Assembly: GCA_947460575.1 (NCBI GenBank) | Contig: CANHIJ010000003.1 | Coordinates: 1 to 64,000 of the forward strand | Source of the DNA: Verrucomicrobiales bacterium | Lineage (GTDB): Bacteria; Verrucomicrobiota; Verrucomicrobiia; Verrucomicrobiales; V1-33 | Length of the DNA stretch: 64,000 nucleotides | Direction: 5' to 3' | Shown here: one piece after another, positions 17,965-32,200 of the stretch | How the letters are laid out: the number at the start of each line of letters is the position of its first letter | How positions within the stretch are numbered: the first letter of the stretch is position 1 | The notes under the pieces: generated by a model | Databases searched by the model: none | Seen by the model: the letters and a program-made list of their open reading frames with translations, nothing else | What the model was told of the DNA's origin: nothing | Program-made: the position numbers and the translations under genes

Positions 17965-18666
17965 ATGTCCCAGAACCGATCCAAACGCTACACTTCCGCC
18001 AAAAAGTTGGTGGATTCCGCCAAGTCCTATGTCTTCGAAGAAGCCATGGAACTCTTAAAGAAGCTCCCAGCCCCGAAGTTCAATCAGTCGGTGACGATTT
18101 CCATGCACATGGGAGTTGATCCGAAAAAGGGCGATCAGATGATCCGCGCCACTTGTCCGCTGCCCCACGGCACCGGGAAGAAGGTCACGGTTTTGGTGTT
18201 CGCCCAAGGCGCTGCCGCCCAGGCGGCCCGCGATGCCGGAGCGGAGTACGTCGGGTATGAAGACATGATCCAAAAGATCCAGGGTGGATTCCTCGACTTC
18301 GACGTCGCCGTGGCCACTCCCGACGCCATGACCGAAGTGCGCAAGCTTGGCCGCCAACTCGGGCCGCGCGGCTTGATGCCGAACCCCAAGACGGGCACGG
18401 TGACGGACGACACCGCCGGGGCCGTCAAGGCTGTCAAGGCGGGCCGAGTCGACTTCAAGCTCGACAAGAATGGCAACATTTCGGTGCCCGTGGGCAAGAT
18501 TTCCTTTGAAGTCAGCCAGCTCGCGGAAAACGCCGTGGCCGTGATCGAAGCGGTCCAGCGGGCCAAACCGGCCACTGCCAAAGGGCGCTATATTGAAACT
18601 ATCAGCGTCACCGCCACCATGTCCCCCTCCGTGGTCATCGACTCCTCGAAATACGTCAAGGCCTGA
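17965..18666 (+). CDS. rplA: Ribosomal protein L1
   Basis: A 233-residue L1-stalk protein and, in many bacteria, a translational repressor of its own operon. It begins SQNRSKRYTSAKKLVDSAKSY and contains the signature segment GPRGLMPNPKTGTV and KNGNISVPVGKISFE. The C-terminus (GRYIETISVTATMSPSVVID) fits the family. Length is standard. Confidence 0.97.
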   Translation: MSQNRSKRYTSAKKLVDSAKSYVFEEAMELLKKLPAPKFNQSVTISMHMGVDPKKGDQMIRATCPLPHGTGKKVTVLVFAQGAAAQAARDAGAEYVGYEDMIQKIQGGFLDFDVAVATPDAMTEVRKLGRQLGPRGLMPNPKTGTVTDDTAGAVKAVKAGRVDFKLDKNGNISVPVGKISFEVSQLAENAVAVIEAVQRAKPATAKGRYIETISVTATMSPSVVIDSSKYVKA

Positions 18667-18704
18667 GCCCTGCTCCCCTGAACCTCCCACGGATACCCTT
18701 TGCT

Positions 18705-19268
18705 ATGAATCCTGACAAAAAAGTCATCGTCGATCAGCTCCTCACGCGGATCAACACTTCACCCTACGTTCTCCTGGTGGACTACACCGGCATGACCGTG
18801 CCGCAGTTTAACGAGATCCGGAAGCGCCTTCGCGGCGTGGGATCGAATCTCCACGTCACCAAGAACAGCTACGTCAAAGCCGCCGGGGCGACCCGCGGAT
18901 TTCCCGAAGCGCTTCACGCCGACCTCAAGGGTCAGACCGCGATCGTCTTTGGCGATGCCGATGTCTGCCGCGCCGCCCAGGTGGTGAAGAAGTTCCGCAC
19001 GGAAACCAAAAAACCCGCCATCAAGAGCGCCGTCCTCGACGGGGCCTTGCTCAGCCCGGAGAAGGTGGAGACTTTGGCCGACGTCGGCAGCCGCGAGGAC
19101 CTCCTGGCCAGCTTGCTGGGCGTGATCAACGCCCCTGGTTCTTCCATCGCCCGCGCCATTCGCGCCAAGGCGGAAAAGGACGGCGGTCCTCTCCCTGCGG
19201 AAGACGAAGCCCCCGCTGCGGAGGCCTCCGCCGCGGAGGAAGCCCCTGCCGCCGCTCCCGAAGCGTAA
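18705..19268 (+). CDS. rplJ: Ribosomal protein L10
   Basis: A 187-residue stalk base that carries L7/L12 dimers. The core shows LLVDYTGMTVPQFNEIRKRLRG, HVTKNSYVKAA, and the C-terminal L12-binding helix region. A tail of about 25 residues is almost only Ala, Glu and Pro, longer and more acidic than in E. coli (165 residues). The spacer to rplA is only 38 nt, leaving no room for the usual long L10 leader upstream. Confidence 0.95.
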   Translation: MNPDKKVIVDQLLTRINTSPYVLLVDYTGMTVPQFNEIRKRLRGVGSNLHVTKNSYVKAAGATRGFPEALHADLKGQTAIVFGDADVCRAAQVVKKFRTETKKPAIKSAVLDGALLSPEKVETLADVGSREDLLASLLGVINAPGSSIARAIRAKAEKDGGPLPAEDEAPAAEASAAEEAPAAAPEA

Positions 19269-19342
19269 CCCCTCTTGCACCCGCTCTGCGGGGGCAGTCC
19301 CAAACCCACTGAAACACCAACGATAAACCCAGTTCCTTGCCG

Positions 19343-19383
19343 GATGGACGGCTGTCCATCTCAATCCCTCCGGGGCTCCGGAG
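19343..19383 (+). promoter_or_regulatory. Twin GGCT-loop hairpins before rplL
   Basis: Two perfect hairpins lie 7 nt apart in the rplJ-rplL spacer: GATGGAC-GGCT-GTCCATC at 19343-19360 and CTCCGG-GGCT-CCGGAG at 19368-19383. They end 23 nt before the rplL ATG. Identical tetraloops and different stems suggest selection on the RNA structure. They could be a leader for autogenous control or a processing site. Confidence 0.5.
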
Positions 19384-19406
19384 TTCGGCGATACTGACCC
19401 AAGCAT

Positions 19407-19775
19407 ATGGCCAACCTAGAACAAATCATCACTGACCTCAGCGCCCTCACCATCCTGGAGGCTTCCGAACTCGTCAAAGCCCTCGAAGAGAAGTGGGGCG
19501 TCAGCGCTGCTGCCCCTTCCGGTGGCGGTGGCCCAGTCGTCGCCGCGGTGGTCGAAGAGAAGACTGAATTCGACGTCGTCCTCGTTGAAGGCGGCCCGAA
19601 CAAGATTGCCGTCATTAAGGAAGTCCGCGGCGCGGTCGCCGGCCTCGGCTTGGCCGAAGCCAAGGCCCTCGTCGAAGGCGCCCCCAAGGTGCTCAAGAGC
19701 GGCATCCCCAAGGCCGAAGCCGAAGAGATCAAGAAGAAGATCGAATCTGCTGGCGCCAAGGTCGAAATCAAGTAA
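19407..19775 (+). CDS. rplL: Ribosomal protein L7/L12
   Basis: A 122-residue stalk protein that recruits translation factors. The N-terminal dimerisation part ([28 protein letters not shown]) is followed by an Ala/Gly/Pro hinge. The C-domain begins [24 protein letters not shown] and ends [14 protein letters not shown]. Length and sequence are standard. Confidence 0.97.
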   Translation: MANLEQIITDLSALTILEASELVKALEEKWGVSAAAPSGGGGPVVAAVVEEKTEFDVVLVEGGPNKIAVIKEVRGAVAGLGLAEAKALVEGAPKVLKSGIPKAEAEEIKKKIESAGAKVEIK

Positions 19776-19791
19776 TTGCCCCGTTTTTTCT

Positions 19792-19815
19792 GGCGCCCCT
19801 GGTCTCAGGGGCGCC
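19792..19815 (+). promoter_or_regulatory. Stem-loop in the rplL-rpoB spacer
   Basis: A perfect 9-bp stem, GGCGCCCCT with AGGGGCGCC, around GGTCTC, lies 16 nt after rplL. A T-run precedes it and none follows, so it is not a strong terminator. In many bacteria this spacer holds an attenuator or RNase site that lowers rpoBC relative to rplJL; a similar role is inferred. The rest of the 323-bp spacer has no gene. Confidence 0.5.
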
Positions 19816-20098
19816 GGATTCTCCCGCCCTGCCGACCGGATATCCAGGATCTTTTTCGCTTCGCCCCGTATTTTTCGCCCTTCCTCCGGTAGCTCGGCCG
19901 CCCCCTCTTTTCCAGACCCAGACCAAATTTGAATCGCCGCCCGTTTCAAGTCCAGTTTTCATAGCCGCGCAAGTATGGCGTTCCCCCCCTCAGTAAGTAG
20001 GGATGGAACCTCATACTTCTTCGCGTTTTCCCCTTTTTGTCCCCCGCGCACGCCCCCGCGCGCTTCTCCCCACGCTCAACCCATATTCCATCGCCACT

Positions 20099-23935
<3,837 letters not shown>

Positions 23936-24019
23936 TTCTTCGCGGGGGGCCGCCCGTTGCCGGTCGGCCTTCCGCTTTCTCCTTCATTTTTCCATTTCCA
24001 CTTCCCACTTCCATTTCCT

Positions 24020-27000
24020 ATGAGCGTTGAAACCCAACTGCGCGAACTGTTCGGCGGCGATGCCCGCCCCCAAGGCTTCGACCACGTGGCCATCACGGTG
24101 GCTTCCTCTCCCACGATCCAAAGCTGGAGCCGGGGCGAGGTCAAGAACCCGGAAACCATCAACTACCGGACCTTCAAACCTGAAAAGGGCGGCCTCTTCT
24201 GTGAGCGCATTTTTGGACCGACCCGCGACTGGGAATGTTCCTGTGGCAAGTACAAGCGCATCAAGCACAAGGGCGTAGTCTGCGACCGCTGCGGCGTCGA
24301 AGTCACCCTGTCCCGGGTGCGCCGCGAGCGCATGGGCCACATCGAATTGGCCGTCCCAGTCACTCACATCTGGTTTTACAAGTGCATGCCGAGCCGCTTA
24401 GGTTTGGCCCTCGACATGACCGCCCGCCAGCTCGAGCGCGTCATTTATTATGAGGACTACGTGGTCATCGACCCGAAAAACACCCCTCTGACGAAGGCGC
24501 AGCTCCTCACCGAAGTCGAGTTCCGCGAAGCCGAAGAGCAATACGGCGAAGACGCCTTTGTGGCTTCCATGGGCGCCGAAGCGGTGGAAGACCTCCTCGC
24601 CAGCATCAACCTCCCTGAGCAGATCGTCGAGCTCCAGGAGGCCATGACCAAAACCCGCTCCAAGCAGACCCGCAAAAAGCTCGCCAAGCGCCTCAAGCTG
24701 GCCCAGGGCTTCCACGGCAGCCACAGCCGCCCCGAGTGGATGGTGATGCGCGTGCTTCCCGTGATCCCGCCCGACCTGCGCCCGCTGGTGCCCCTCGAAG
24801 GCGGCCGCTTCGCCACGTCTGACCTCAACGACCTCTATCGCCGCGTCATCAACCGCAACAACCGCCTGCGCAACCTCCTGTTGCTCAAGACGCCCGACGT
24901 CATCATCCGCAATGAAAAGCGCATGCTCCAAGAGGCCGTCGACGCCCTCTTCGACAACGGCCGCCACGGCCGCGCCGTCACTGGCGCCGGCAACCGTCCG
25001 CTCAAATCCCTCAGCGACATGCTCAAGGGCAAGGGCGGCCGCTTCCGGCAAAACCTTCTCGGCAAACGCGTCGACTACTCCGGCCGCTCCGTCATCGTCA
25101 TCGGGCCTGAATTGAAGCTCAACCAGTGCGGTCTTCCCAAGAAGATGGCCTTGGTGCTCTTCGAACCCTTCATCATCCGCCGCCTGAAGGAACTCGGCTA
25201 CGTGCACACGGTGCGCTCCGCCAAGAAGATGATCGAGCGCCGCACCCCAGAGGTCTGGGACATCCTCGAGGAAGTCACCAAGGGCCACCCCGTCCTCCTC
25301 AACCGCGCCCCGACGCTCCACCGCCTCTCCATCCAGGCCTTCGAGCCCGTCCTCATCGAAGGCGAAGCCATTCGCGTTCACCCGCTCGTCTGTACCGCCT
25401 ACAACGCGGACTTTGACGGTGACCAAATGGCGGTCCACGTGCCTCTCTCGGTGGAAGCCCAAATGGAGGCTCGCCTCCTCATGTTGGCGACCAATAACAT
25501 CTTCTCGCCTTCCAGCGGCAAGCCGGTCACGACGCCTTCCCAGGACATTACCCTGGGCGCCTACTTCCTCACCCAGACTCGCAACCTTCCCCCCCAAAAG
25601 GGCGAGATCGAGCCCCGCAAGCCGCTCTTCGAGACCATCTCGGAAGTCGAAGCCGCCCTCTACGACGGCGCGGTCGAGATCCACCAGATGATCCGTTTCA
25701 AAAACCCCGACCGCGGCAAGACCACCATTTTCGGGAATCCCACCGACACCGTGGTCGAAACTACGCCCGGCCGCGTCTGCTTCAATGAAATCTGGCCGCC
25801 CGCCATGGGCTTCGTCAATAAAAACGTCGGCAAGAAGCAGCTCTCCGACATCATCTGGCGCTGCTGGCAAACCGCGGGCCATCAGGAAACGGTGTACGCC
25901 CTCGACCGCCTCAAGGAGCTCGGCTTCAAGGCCGCGACCCAATCCGGCTGTTCCATCGGCATTACCGACATGGTCATCCCCGTGGAGAAAAAGGGCGAAC
26001 TCGAAAAAGCCTACATCCGCCTCGAGGAACTCGACAAGCAATACAAGCGCGGCGTCATCACCGACCGCGAGCGCCACAACATGATCATCGACTTGTGGAC
26101 CCAAGCGGGCGACCACATCCAGCAAAGCCTCTTCCGCACCCTCGAGTTCAACGAAGGCAAGAAGAACGCCAACCCGCTGTTCATGATGGTCGATTCCGGA
26201 GCGCGCGGCAACAAGCAGCAGATCAAACAGCTCGGCGGGATGCGCGGCCTCATGGCCAAGCCCTCCGGCGAAATTATCGAGCGCCCCATCACCGCTAACT
26301 TCCGCGAAGGCCTCTCGGTGCTCGAGTACTTCATCTCCACCCACGGCGCCCGCAAGGGGCTCTCCGATACCGCCCTCAAGACCGCCGACTCCGGCTACAT
26401 GACCCGCAAGTTGGTCGATGTGGCCCAAGACGTCATTGTCTTCGAGCACGACTGCGGCACCACCAATGGGATCACGGTCGGCTCCCTCTACGAAGGCGAC
26501 GAAGAAGTGGTCGATCTCAAGACCCGCATCTACGGCCGCGCTTCCTGCGAAACCATCAAGGATCCGGTCACCAAGGCGAACATCATCAAGGCCAACAGTA
26601 TCATCACCGAAAAGCAGGCCGACTCCCTGATGAAGATCGGCGTGGAGCAACTCAAGATCCGCTCGGTCCTCACTTGCGAAAGCAAGCGCGGCTGCTGCGT
26701 GCTCTGCTACGGCTTGCACCTCGGCACGGGCTTCGAAGTCAAGATCGGCGAGGCCGTCGGTATCGTCGCCGCCCAGTCGATCGGCGAACCCGGCACCCAG
26801 CTGACGATGCGTACCTTCCACGTCGGCGGCGTTGCCGGCACCAGCTTCAAGCAACCGATCGTCAAGGTCAAAAACTCCGGGACGGTCCGCTACAACGACC
26901 TCCGCGCGGTCTTGAGCACTGATGGCAACCACATCGTCCTCACCAAAAACGGAACCGTTTCCGTCCACGACGAATCCGGCCTCGAACTGGAAGGCCACAA

Positions 27001-28162
27001 GTTGGTGGTCGGTTCGGTCATCTACAAGCCCGAGGGCGCCCTGATCAAGAAAGGCGAAACCCTCGTCACTTGGGAACCGCACTCCGTCCCCGTCATCACC
27101 GAACGGGAAGGCGTGGTCGATTTCCGCGACATGATCCAAGGCATCACCCTCGGCAAGGGCGGTGAAAAGGGCAGCGAAGGCGCCATCGTCCTCGAACACA
27201 AAGAGGACCTCCACCCCCAGATCGTCATCGTGGATAACAAGACCAAGGAAGTCCTCGCCAGCTACTCGATCCCCGCGGGCGCGTTCCTTTCCGTCAAGAA
27301 GGGCGACAAGGTCTCCGCCGGTACTACCCTCGCCAAGACCCCTCGCAAGGTCAGCAAGGCCAAGGACATCACCGGGGGTTTGCCCCGCGTCGCCGAGCTC
27401 TTCGAAGCCCGCAAACCCAAGGACCACGCCGAAATTGCCAAAATCGACGGCGTCGTCGCCATCGGCGGCATGGTTCGCGGCAAGCGCAAGGTCATCGTCC
27501 GCGATGAGGAAACCGGAGACGAAGAAGAACACCTCGTCCCCCGCGGCAAACACATCATCGCCTTCGAGGGCGACCGCGTGAAAAAGGGTGACCAACTCAC
27601 CGAAGGTCCCGTGGTTCCTCACGAAATCCTCGACATCCTCGGGCCCCACATGCTCCAGGAACACCTCGTCAACGAAGTCCAAGAAGTCTACCGCCTCCAG
27701 GGCGTGGAAATCAACGACAAGCACATCGAGATCATCATCCGCCAGATGCTTCGCAAGGTGAAAATCACCGATCCCGGCGACACCGAATTCCTCTGGGGCG
27801 ACCAGGTGGAGCGCATCGCCTTCGAGGAAGCCAACGCCAAGATCCTGGAACAAGGCGGCAAGCCCTCCGAGGCCGAGCCCGTCCTTCTCGGGATCACCAA
27901 GGCCTCCCTGGAGACCGATTCCTTCATCTCCGCGGCCTCCTTCCAAGACACCACGCGCGTCCTCACCGATGCCGCCACCTTGGGCAAGGCCGACTGGCTG
28001 CGCGGCTTTAAGGAAAACGTCATCATGGGCCACCTCATCCCGGCCGGTACCGGCTTCCTCCGCAACCGCGACATGCGCGTCAAGGAAGCAGGTGAAACCA
28101 CCACCACCGAAGGCCTCGACTCCATCGAGGACGAAGCCGATTCGTTCCTCGCCGGTCTCTAA
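24020..28162 (+). CDS. rpoC: RNA polymerase beta' subunit
   Basis: A 1380-residue catalytic subunit. The N-terminal zinc site is [20 protein letters not shown]. The lid/rudder region and [24 protein letters not shown] follow. The active-site Mg motif is [12 protein letters not shown]. The second zinc cluster is [13 protein letters not shown], with the trigger-loop region and [18 protein letters not shown]. The ATG at 24020 begins [10 protein letters not shown]; upstream in-frame residues are spacer. It is 84 bp after rpoB and ends at a strong terminator. Confidence 0.97.
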   Translation: MSVETQLRELFGGDARPQGFDHVAITVASSPTIQSWSRGEVKNPETINYRTFKPEKGGLFCERIFGPTRDWECSCGKYKRIKHKGVVCDRCGVEVTLSRVRRERMGHIELAVPVTHIWFYKCMPSRLGLALDMTARQLERVIYYEDYVVIDPKNTPLTKAQLLTEVEFREAEEQYGEDAFVASMGAEAVEDLLASINLPEQIVELQEAMTKTRSKQTRKKLAKRLKLAQGFHGSHSRPEWMVMRVLPVIPPDLRPLVPLEGGRFATSDLNDLYRRVINRNNRLRNLLLLKTPDVIIRNEKRMLQEAVDALFDNGRHGRAVTGAGNRPLKSLSDMLKGKGGRFRQNLLGKRVDYSGRSVIVIGPELKLNQCGLPKKMALVLFEPFIIRRLKELGYVHTVRSAKKMIERRTPEVWDILEEVTKGHPVLLNRAPTLHRLSIQAFEPVLIEGEAIRVHPLVCTAYNADFDGDQMAVHVPLSVEAQMEARLLMLATNNIFSPSSGKPVTTPSQDITLGAYFLTQTRNLPPQKGEIEPRKPLFETISEVEAALYDGAVEIHQMIRFKNPDRGKTTIFGNPTDTVVETTPGRVCFNEIWPPAMGFVNKNVGKKQLSDIIWRCWQTAGHQETVYALDRLKELGFKAATQSGCSIGITDMVIPVEKKGELEKAYIRLEELDKQYKRGVITDRERHNMIIDLWTQAGDHIQQSLFRTLEFNEGKKNANPLFMMVDSGARGNKQQIKQLGGMRGLMAKPSGEIIERPITANFREGLSVLEYFISTHGARKGLSDTALKTADSGYMTRKLVDVAQDVIVFEHDCGTTNGITVGSLYEGDEEVVDLKTRIYGRASCETIKDPVTKANIIKANSIITEKQADSLMKIGVEQLKIRSVLTCESKRGCCVLCYGLHLGTGFEVKIGEAVGIVAAQSIGEPGTQLTMRTFHVGGVAGTSFKQPIVKVKNSGTVRYNDLRAVLSTDGNHIVLTKNGTVSVHDESGLELEGHKLVVGSVIYKPEGALIKKGETLVTWEPHSVPVITEREGVVDFRDMIQGITLGKGGEKGSEGAIVLEHKEDLHPQIVIVDNKTKEVLASYSIPAGAFLSVKKGDKVSAGTTLAKTPRKVSKAKDITGGLPRVAELFEARKPKDHAEIAKIDGVVAIGGMVRGKRKVIVRDEETGDEEEHLVPRGKHIIAFEGDRVKKGDQLTEGPVVPHEILDILGPHMLQEHLVNEVQEVYRLQGVEINDKHIEIIIRQMLRKVKITDPGDTEFLWGDQVERIAFEEANAKILEQGGKPSEAEPVLLGITKASLETDSFISAASFQDTTRVLTDAATLGKADWLRGFKENVIMGHLIPAGTGFLRNRDMRVKEAGETTTTEGLDSIEDEADSFLAGL

Positions 28163-28199
28163 GCCAAACGCGCTCACCCTCCCCGCCCCGCGGGCCCTC

Positions 28200-28238
28200 A
28201 GCCGCAGCTCCCTTCCCCGGGGGCTGCGGCTTTTTCCT
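28200..28238 (+). terminator. Rho-independent terminator after rpoC
   Basis: A 9-bp stem pairs AGCCGCAGC (28200-28208) with GCTGCGGCT (28223-28231), followed by a T-rich tract. It lies 37 bp after the rpoC stop and closes the tuf-to-rpoC block. Confidence 0.9.
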
Positions 28239-28409
28239 TCAGACTCCCTCCCCGCCCGCGCCGGGATGTGCTTGCAGCCCCTGCAATGCCCCGGGGAACG
28301 CCGAGCCCCAGCTCGGCGCCGAAAACCATCGGAACCCCTGGGCGACGCCAATTATAAGTGACCCCCGACGACAATGAAAACAGCGCGCCAAGGGGGCGGC
28401 ATCCCTCAG

Positions 28410-28535
28410 CCCAGGGCAAGGCCCTGGAATTACCACGCGCCAAAGGAATTCAAGCCCTGTAGGGGCGGCCAGCGCTAGCCCAGGGCAACGCCCTGGGTTT
28501 ACCCAGTACAAAAAGAATGGAAGCCCTGAAGGGGC
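28410..28535 (+). repeat. Composite palindromic repeat, two tandem copies
   Basis: Each copy has palindrome P1 (CCAGGGC, 3-nt loop, GCCCTGG), exactly 24 nt, then palindrome P2 (AGCCCTG[T/A]AGGGGC). P1 lies at 28410-28428 and 28479-28497; P2 at 28453-28466 and 28522-28535. The tandem period is 69 bp. The 24-nt middles are alike in their A-rich part. Confidence 0.75.
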
Positions 28536-28587
28536 GCCCTAAAATCGGCTCCGGCCGCATCCCCCGGTCGCCGGACAGGAAAATAAC

Positions 28588-28638
28588 GCGGTGCAAACCC
28601 GCGCCCAGTCGCGGGCGCCGCACCGCGGCGCGGGTTTG
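28588..28638. repeat. Interleaved inverted repeats
   Basis: CAAACCCGCGCC at 28594-28605 pairs perfectly with 28627-28638. GCGGTGC at 28588-28594 pairs perfectly with GCACCGC at 28620-28626. The order is A-B-A'-B', so the two stems cross and would be either alternatives or a pseudoknot. Confidence 0.5.
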
Positions 28639-28697
28639 GTCCTCGTCCACCGGGCCGCGGCGCTCCTTCAGAGCGCACCGGTGCGCGGCCAACCCAA

Positions 28698-28742
28698 CCC
28701 AGGGCGTTGCCCTGGGCTGGTATGCAAAGCCCCGTTGGGGCT
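28698..28742. repeat. Variant palindromic repeat copy
   Basis: P1 (CCCAGGGC-GTT-GCCCTGGG) at 28698-28716 is followed after 12 nt by a P2-like palindrome GCCCCGTTGGGGCT at 28729-28742. It is a shorter version of the composite element, and half the usual middle is missing. Confidence 0.65.
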
Positions 28743-28927
28743 TGGGCCAGGCCGATGACCTGGTCGATGGCGGCATCAGGACGCCAAGGGGCTGGGTCAT
28801 GGCGGCGCCACGAGCGATCCCGCCGTGTCCGCGAGTGACGCCCCGTCCCCGTCGGCCGCGCCGGTTCTTTGCGGGAAAATAGGCCGATGTGTCGGGAAAA
28901 TGGCATGTGTCGTCTACCTATTATGTA

Positions 28928-28984
28928 GCCCCTTCAGGGCTTGGGGCGATTTTTGGGCGGATAGACCCAGGGCGTTGCCCTGGG
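28928..28984 (-). repeat. Composite palindromic repeat, inverted copy
   Basis: P2 in reverse (GCCCCTTCAGGGCT) at 28928-28941, exactly 24 nt, then P1 (CCCAGGGC-GTT-GCCCTGGG) at 28966-28984. Spacing equals the two direct copies upstream, so this is the same element on the other strand. Confidence 0.75.
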
Positions 28985-29247
28985 CTGGCGTAGGCCGCGC
29001 CGTTGGCGCTCTCAAGGCTGCGCCGATGGCGCTGTGAAGCCGCGCCCCAACGGGGCCTCCCATCTCATCTCATCCCATCTCATCCGAGGGTGGCACCCTG
29101 GTATGGCCCGCGGGGCGCGATTTGAGCCAAGGGCAGGCGGCCTGTTCGCCTTTGGCCCCGGCGGGGCCCGCGGCGCGCGGCCCGGGGCGCCCGCGGTGGG
29201 CGGGCGGTTGGGCGCGGACACGCGGTGGCATTTCCGGCGGGGGGAGG

Positions 29248-32200
29248 CTAGCGCCAGAGGCCGCTGGCGGTGAATTGGGTCCAGGCCCAGCGGATCAGGC
29301 GGAGGAGGGTGAAGGCGAGCCAAAGGCACCAGGCGAGCATGAGGCCGCGGTAGACCCAGATGGAGACGGAAAAAACCGAGGTTGCAGGCAGGGCGGCGGG
29401 GCTGCGGTCTTGGTACCACTGGAGGGTATTGAGCCAGGATCCTTCGCCGAGGATGAACATGGTGGGTCGGCCAAGCAGGCCGGCATGGACCATGAAGACC
29501 ACCACGGCCGCGGCCAGGAGGGCTCCGATGGCGAGGGTGACTTGCTGGAGCTTGAACCAGCCGGGGGTCAGGCGGCCCCCGCTTTGCCCGCGCCACGCGA
29601 GCCAGAAAAGCCACAGCACCAGGAAGCCGCCGCCGATGAGCGGGATTTGAGTAAGGCCGGGGATGAGGAGGCTCCATTGGCGCCGGGTGAGCGGGGAGAG
29701 GGGGATGCTGGCGAGGATTTGGGCGAAGAGGACGGCGGCCAGGAGCACGGCCCAAAAGCGCACCGCGGGGCCGTTGAGCGGGCCGCGGGTCCAGAGGATC
29801 CAGCGGTTGTCGGGAAGTTGCATCGTCGTCGTGATATTAGCGCTCTCCACCGGCAGGACCACGGTGCCGGAGGTGGCTGCGGTGGCGAGGGGGAGGGCCT
29901 GGGACCAGGCCGCGGCGATGCGCTGTTTGCCAGGGCGGATCGGGATGATGAGGCGGCCGTCCTCGCGGCGCACCGGGGTCGCCTGGCCGCCGATAGTTAG
30001 GGAAGTGATATCGGCGTCGCCGGGGAGGGCCACGGGGAAGTCGCGGCCGAGGCTGGCTTCGACGTCGAGGGTCAGGGTGGTGGAGCGCCGCTGGGAGGAG
30101 AGGGCGAGGGCTTGGGTGACGCGGCTGACGGTGGTGGTTTCGCCTGCAAGGGGTTCGGGGCGGGTGATGGCGAGGCTGACTTTTTCGCCGGGCCAGGGGT
30201 GCCAGGTGGGGATGAGGTCGGATTCCTGGGCGGCGAAGATGGGGCTGAGGCCCTCGAGGGCGACGTTCCAGAGGGGGGAGGTTTCCAGGTGCCAGCGCTC
30301 GATCCAGCGGTCGGTCGATTCGGCTGATAGGGTGATGGCGGGCTGGACGGGGAGTTCGCTTTCCCAGGTGAAGGAGGCCTCGGCAGCGCCGAGGCGGACG
30401 TCGACGCGGCCGTTGGCTTCGGTGAGGCCGCCGGTGAGGATGCGCTCGCTGGGGAGGAGGGGAAGGGAGAGGGAGAGGGCCTTGCCGGGGGCGGATAGGC
30501 GGGTGATTTTGGTGTGGACTTGCCAGACGAGGCCCAATTCGAGGTGGCGGTCGACGGCGACGACGGCGTTGAAATCGCGTCGGTCGTAGGCGGCTTCGGT
30601 TTGGCTGCGGGCCTGTTGGCGGGCGAAGAAGACCTGGGCTTCGGGGACGCCGCTGGGGTTGACCCCGGTGACGGTCCAGCCGGGGGCGGCGATTTCGACC
30701 AAGCGGGGTTTGAGTTCGAAGGTCCACTGCCATTCGGTGGCGGAGGGGACAGCGCCGCGCACCGTGACGCGGTGGGAGCCTGGGGGCAGGGCGATCCAGA
30801 GGAAGCCGTCGCGGCGGGCCACGGCGGGGGCGGGTTGGCCGACGATTTCGACCGCTGCGGGGGACCAGGCGGGGAGGCGGCCGGGGAGGGGGACGGCGGC
30901 AAAGGTGGCGGTGTGGATGACGGCCTCCATGGTGAGCTGTCTATCCGCTAGGGTGAGTTTGACCCAAGGGATTTCGGCGGCGCGGGGGAAGGCGTCGGAG
31001 GGTTTGAGGAGGAGGTCGCGGAGTTGGTCGAGGAGGGCGGGGGAGGGAAAGGCCGCGGGGCTGGGATCGGCGGAGGGTTGAGCCAAAGGATCGGCGGGGC
31101 TCTGGGCCGCGGGGCTCTGGGCGGAGGCGGGGCTGGAGAGGAGGGCGAAGAGGAGGGCGGCGGAGGCGGCGGCGAGGGCACCAGGGAGGGGAGGGGGGCC
31201 GGATGGGGGACGGCTTTCGCGGGGGGTGCGGCGCTTCCAGAGGATCCCGCAGAGGGCGGCGAAGAGGCTGAGGCGGACGGCGACGAGGGCGCGCTGGACC
31301 CAGGAGGGCAACAAGATGGGGTGGATGGTTTGGGAGGCGGAGACGGGGCCATTCCAGCCGAAGTAGATAGTGCGCCACTGCCATTCGGGGAGGGCGGGGC
31401 CGGTTTGGATTTGGGCTTTTTGGTCGTAGATGAGGTTGGATTTGAGGGGGGCTTTTTGGCTGCGCTCCTGGCTGGGGGTGGCTTCGCTCTGCTCCCCGCT
31501 GTAGCTGGAAGCTACAAATTTGGTGATAACTGGGCTAAACAGTGAGGGGGTGGCGCGGAGTTTTTCGACTTGGGGAAAGAGCATGCCGGTGACCTGCTGG
31601 CTGATGAAGGGGAGGGCCACGGCGGCGAGGGCGAGGAGGCTGAGCCCTTGGGCGGCCGCGAGGATCTTGGCGGCGCGGCCGCCGAGGGGCACGACTTTCA
31701 CCAGGGCCAGCACCGCGACCAAGGCAAACCAGGTCCAGCGCGGGGCCCCGGGTTCTTGCCAGGAAAGGAGCAACAACAGCAGGGCGACGAGGCCGCCGCC
31801 CAGGCCGTAGAGGCGGTAAACGGATAGCGAGAAGACGAGCAGAAGAAAGACATCGAGCAGCGACCAGGCGGTGAGCCAGTCGCCCTCGGTCCACTCGGGG
31901 CCAAAGAGGGCAAAGAGGCGCCAGCCGGGGGGAAGGTGGAGGGTGCCGCCGAGGGTTTCGGCTCCGCTGGTCCAGCCGGTGGCGGGGACGGCGCCCGTGA
32001 AGGGGGCGCGGCCGGTGGCTTCGAGTTGGATGTCGCGGGTGCGCACTTCCACGCCTGGTTCCTGGGTGAGGGGGTTGCGGGTGATGAGTTGGCCAACGCC
32101 GCCGATTTTGACGGCGCCGAGGGCGTGGCCGGGGGCGGCGTCGAGGCGCCAGGTGCGCTGGGCGGAGCCAGTGAGGCGGTCCCGGTAGGTGACGCTGCGG

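Larger units (their letters stand above)
28239..29247. other. 1-kb gene-free spacer rich in palindromic repeats
   Basis: No credible gene: frames on both strands are low-complexity and carry no recognised domain. It holds a composite palindromic repeat family (given separately), a complex inverted-repeat cluster at 28588-28638, and five copies of CATCY at 29061-29085. It separates the rpoC terminator from the end of the large minus-strand membrane protein gene. Confidence 0.7.

Noticed and set aside
24398-28351. A 1317-codon open frame antisense to rpoC
   Set aside because: It mirrors the strong codon bias of rpoC (GC-rich third positions give few stops on the other strand). It has no recognised domain, and rpoC is certain.
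28517-28882. Frames in the spacer after rpoC
   Set aside because: They run through the palindromic repeats and have no conserved domain.
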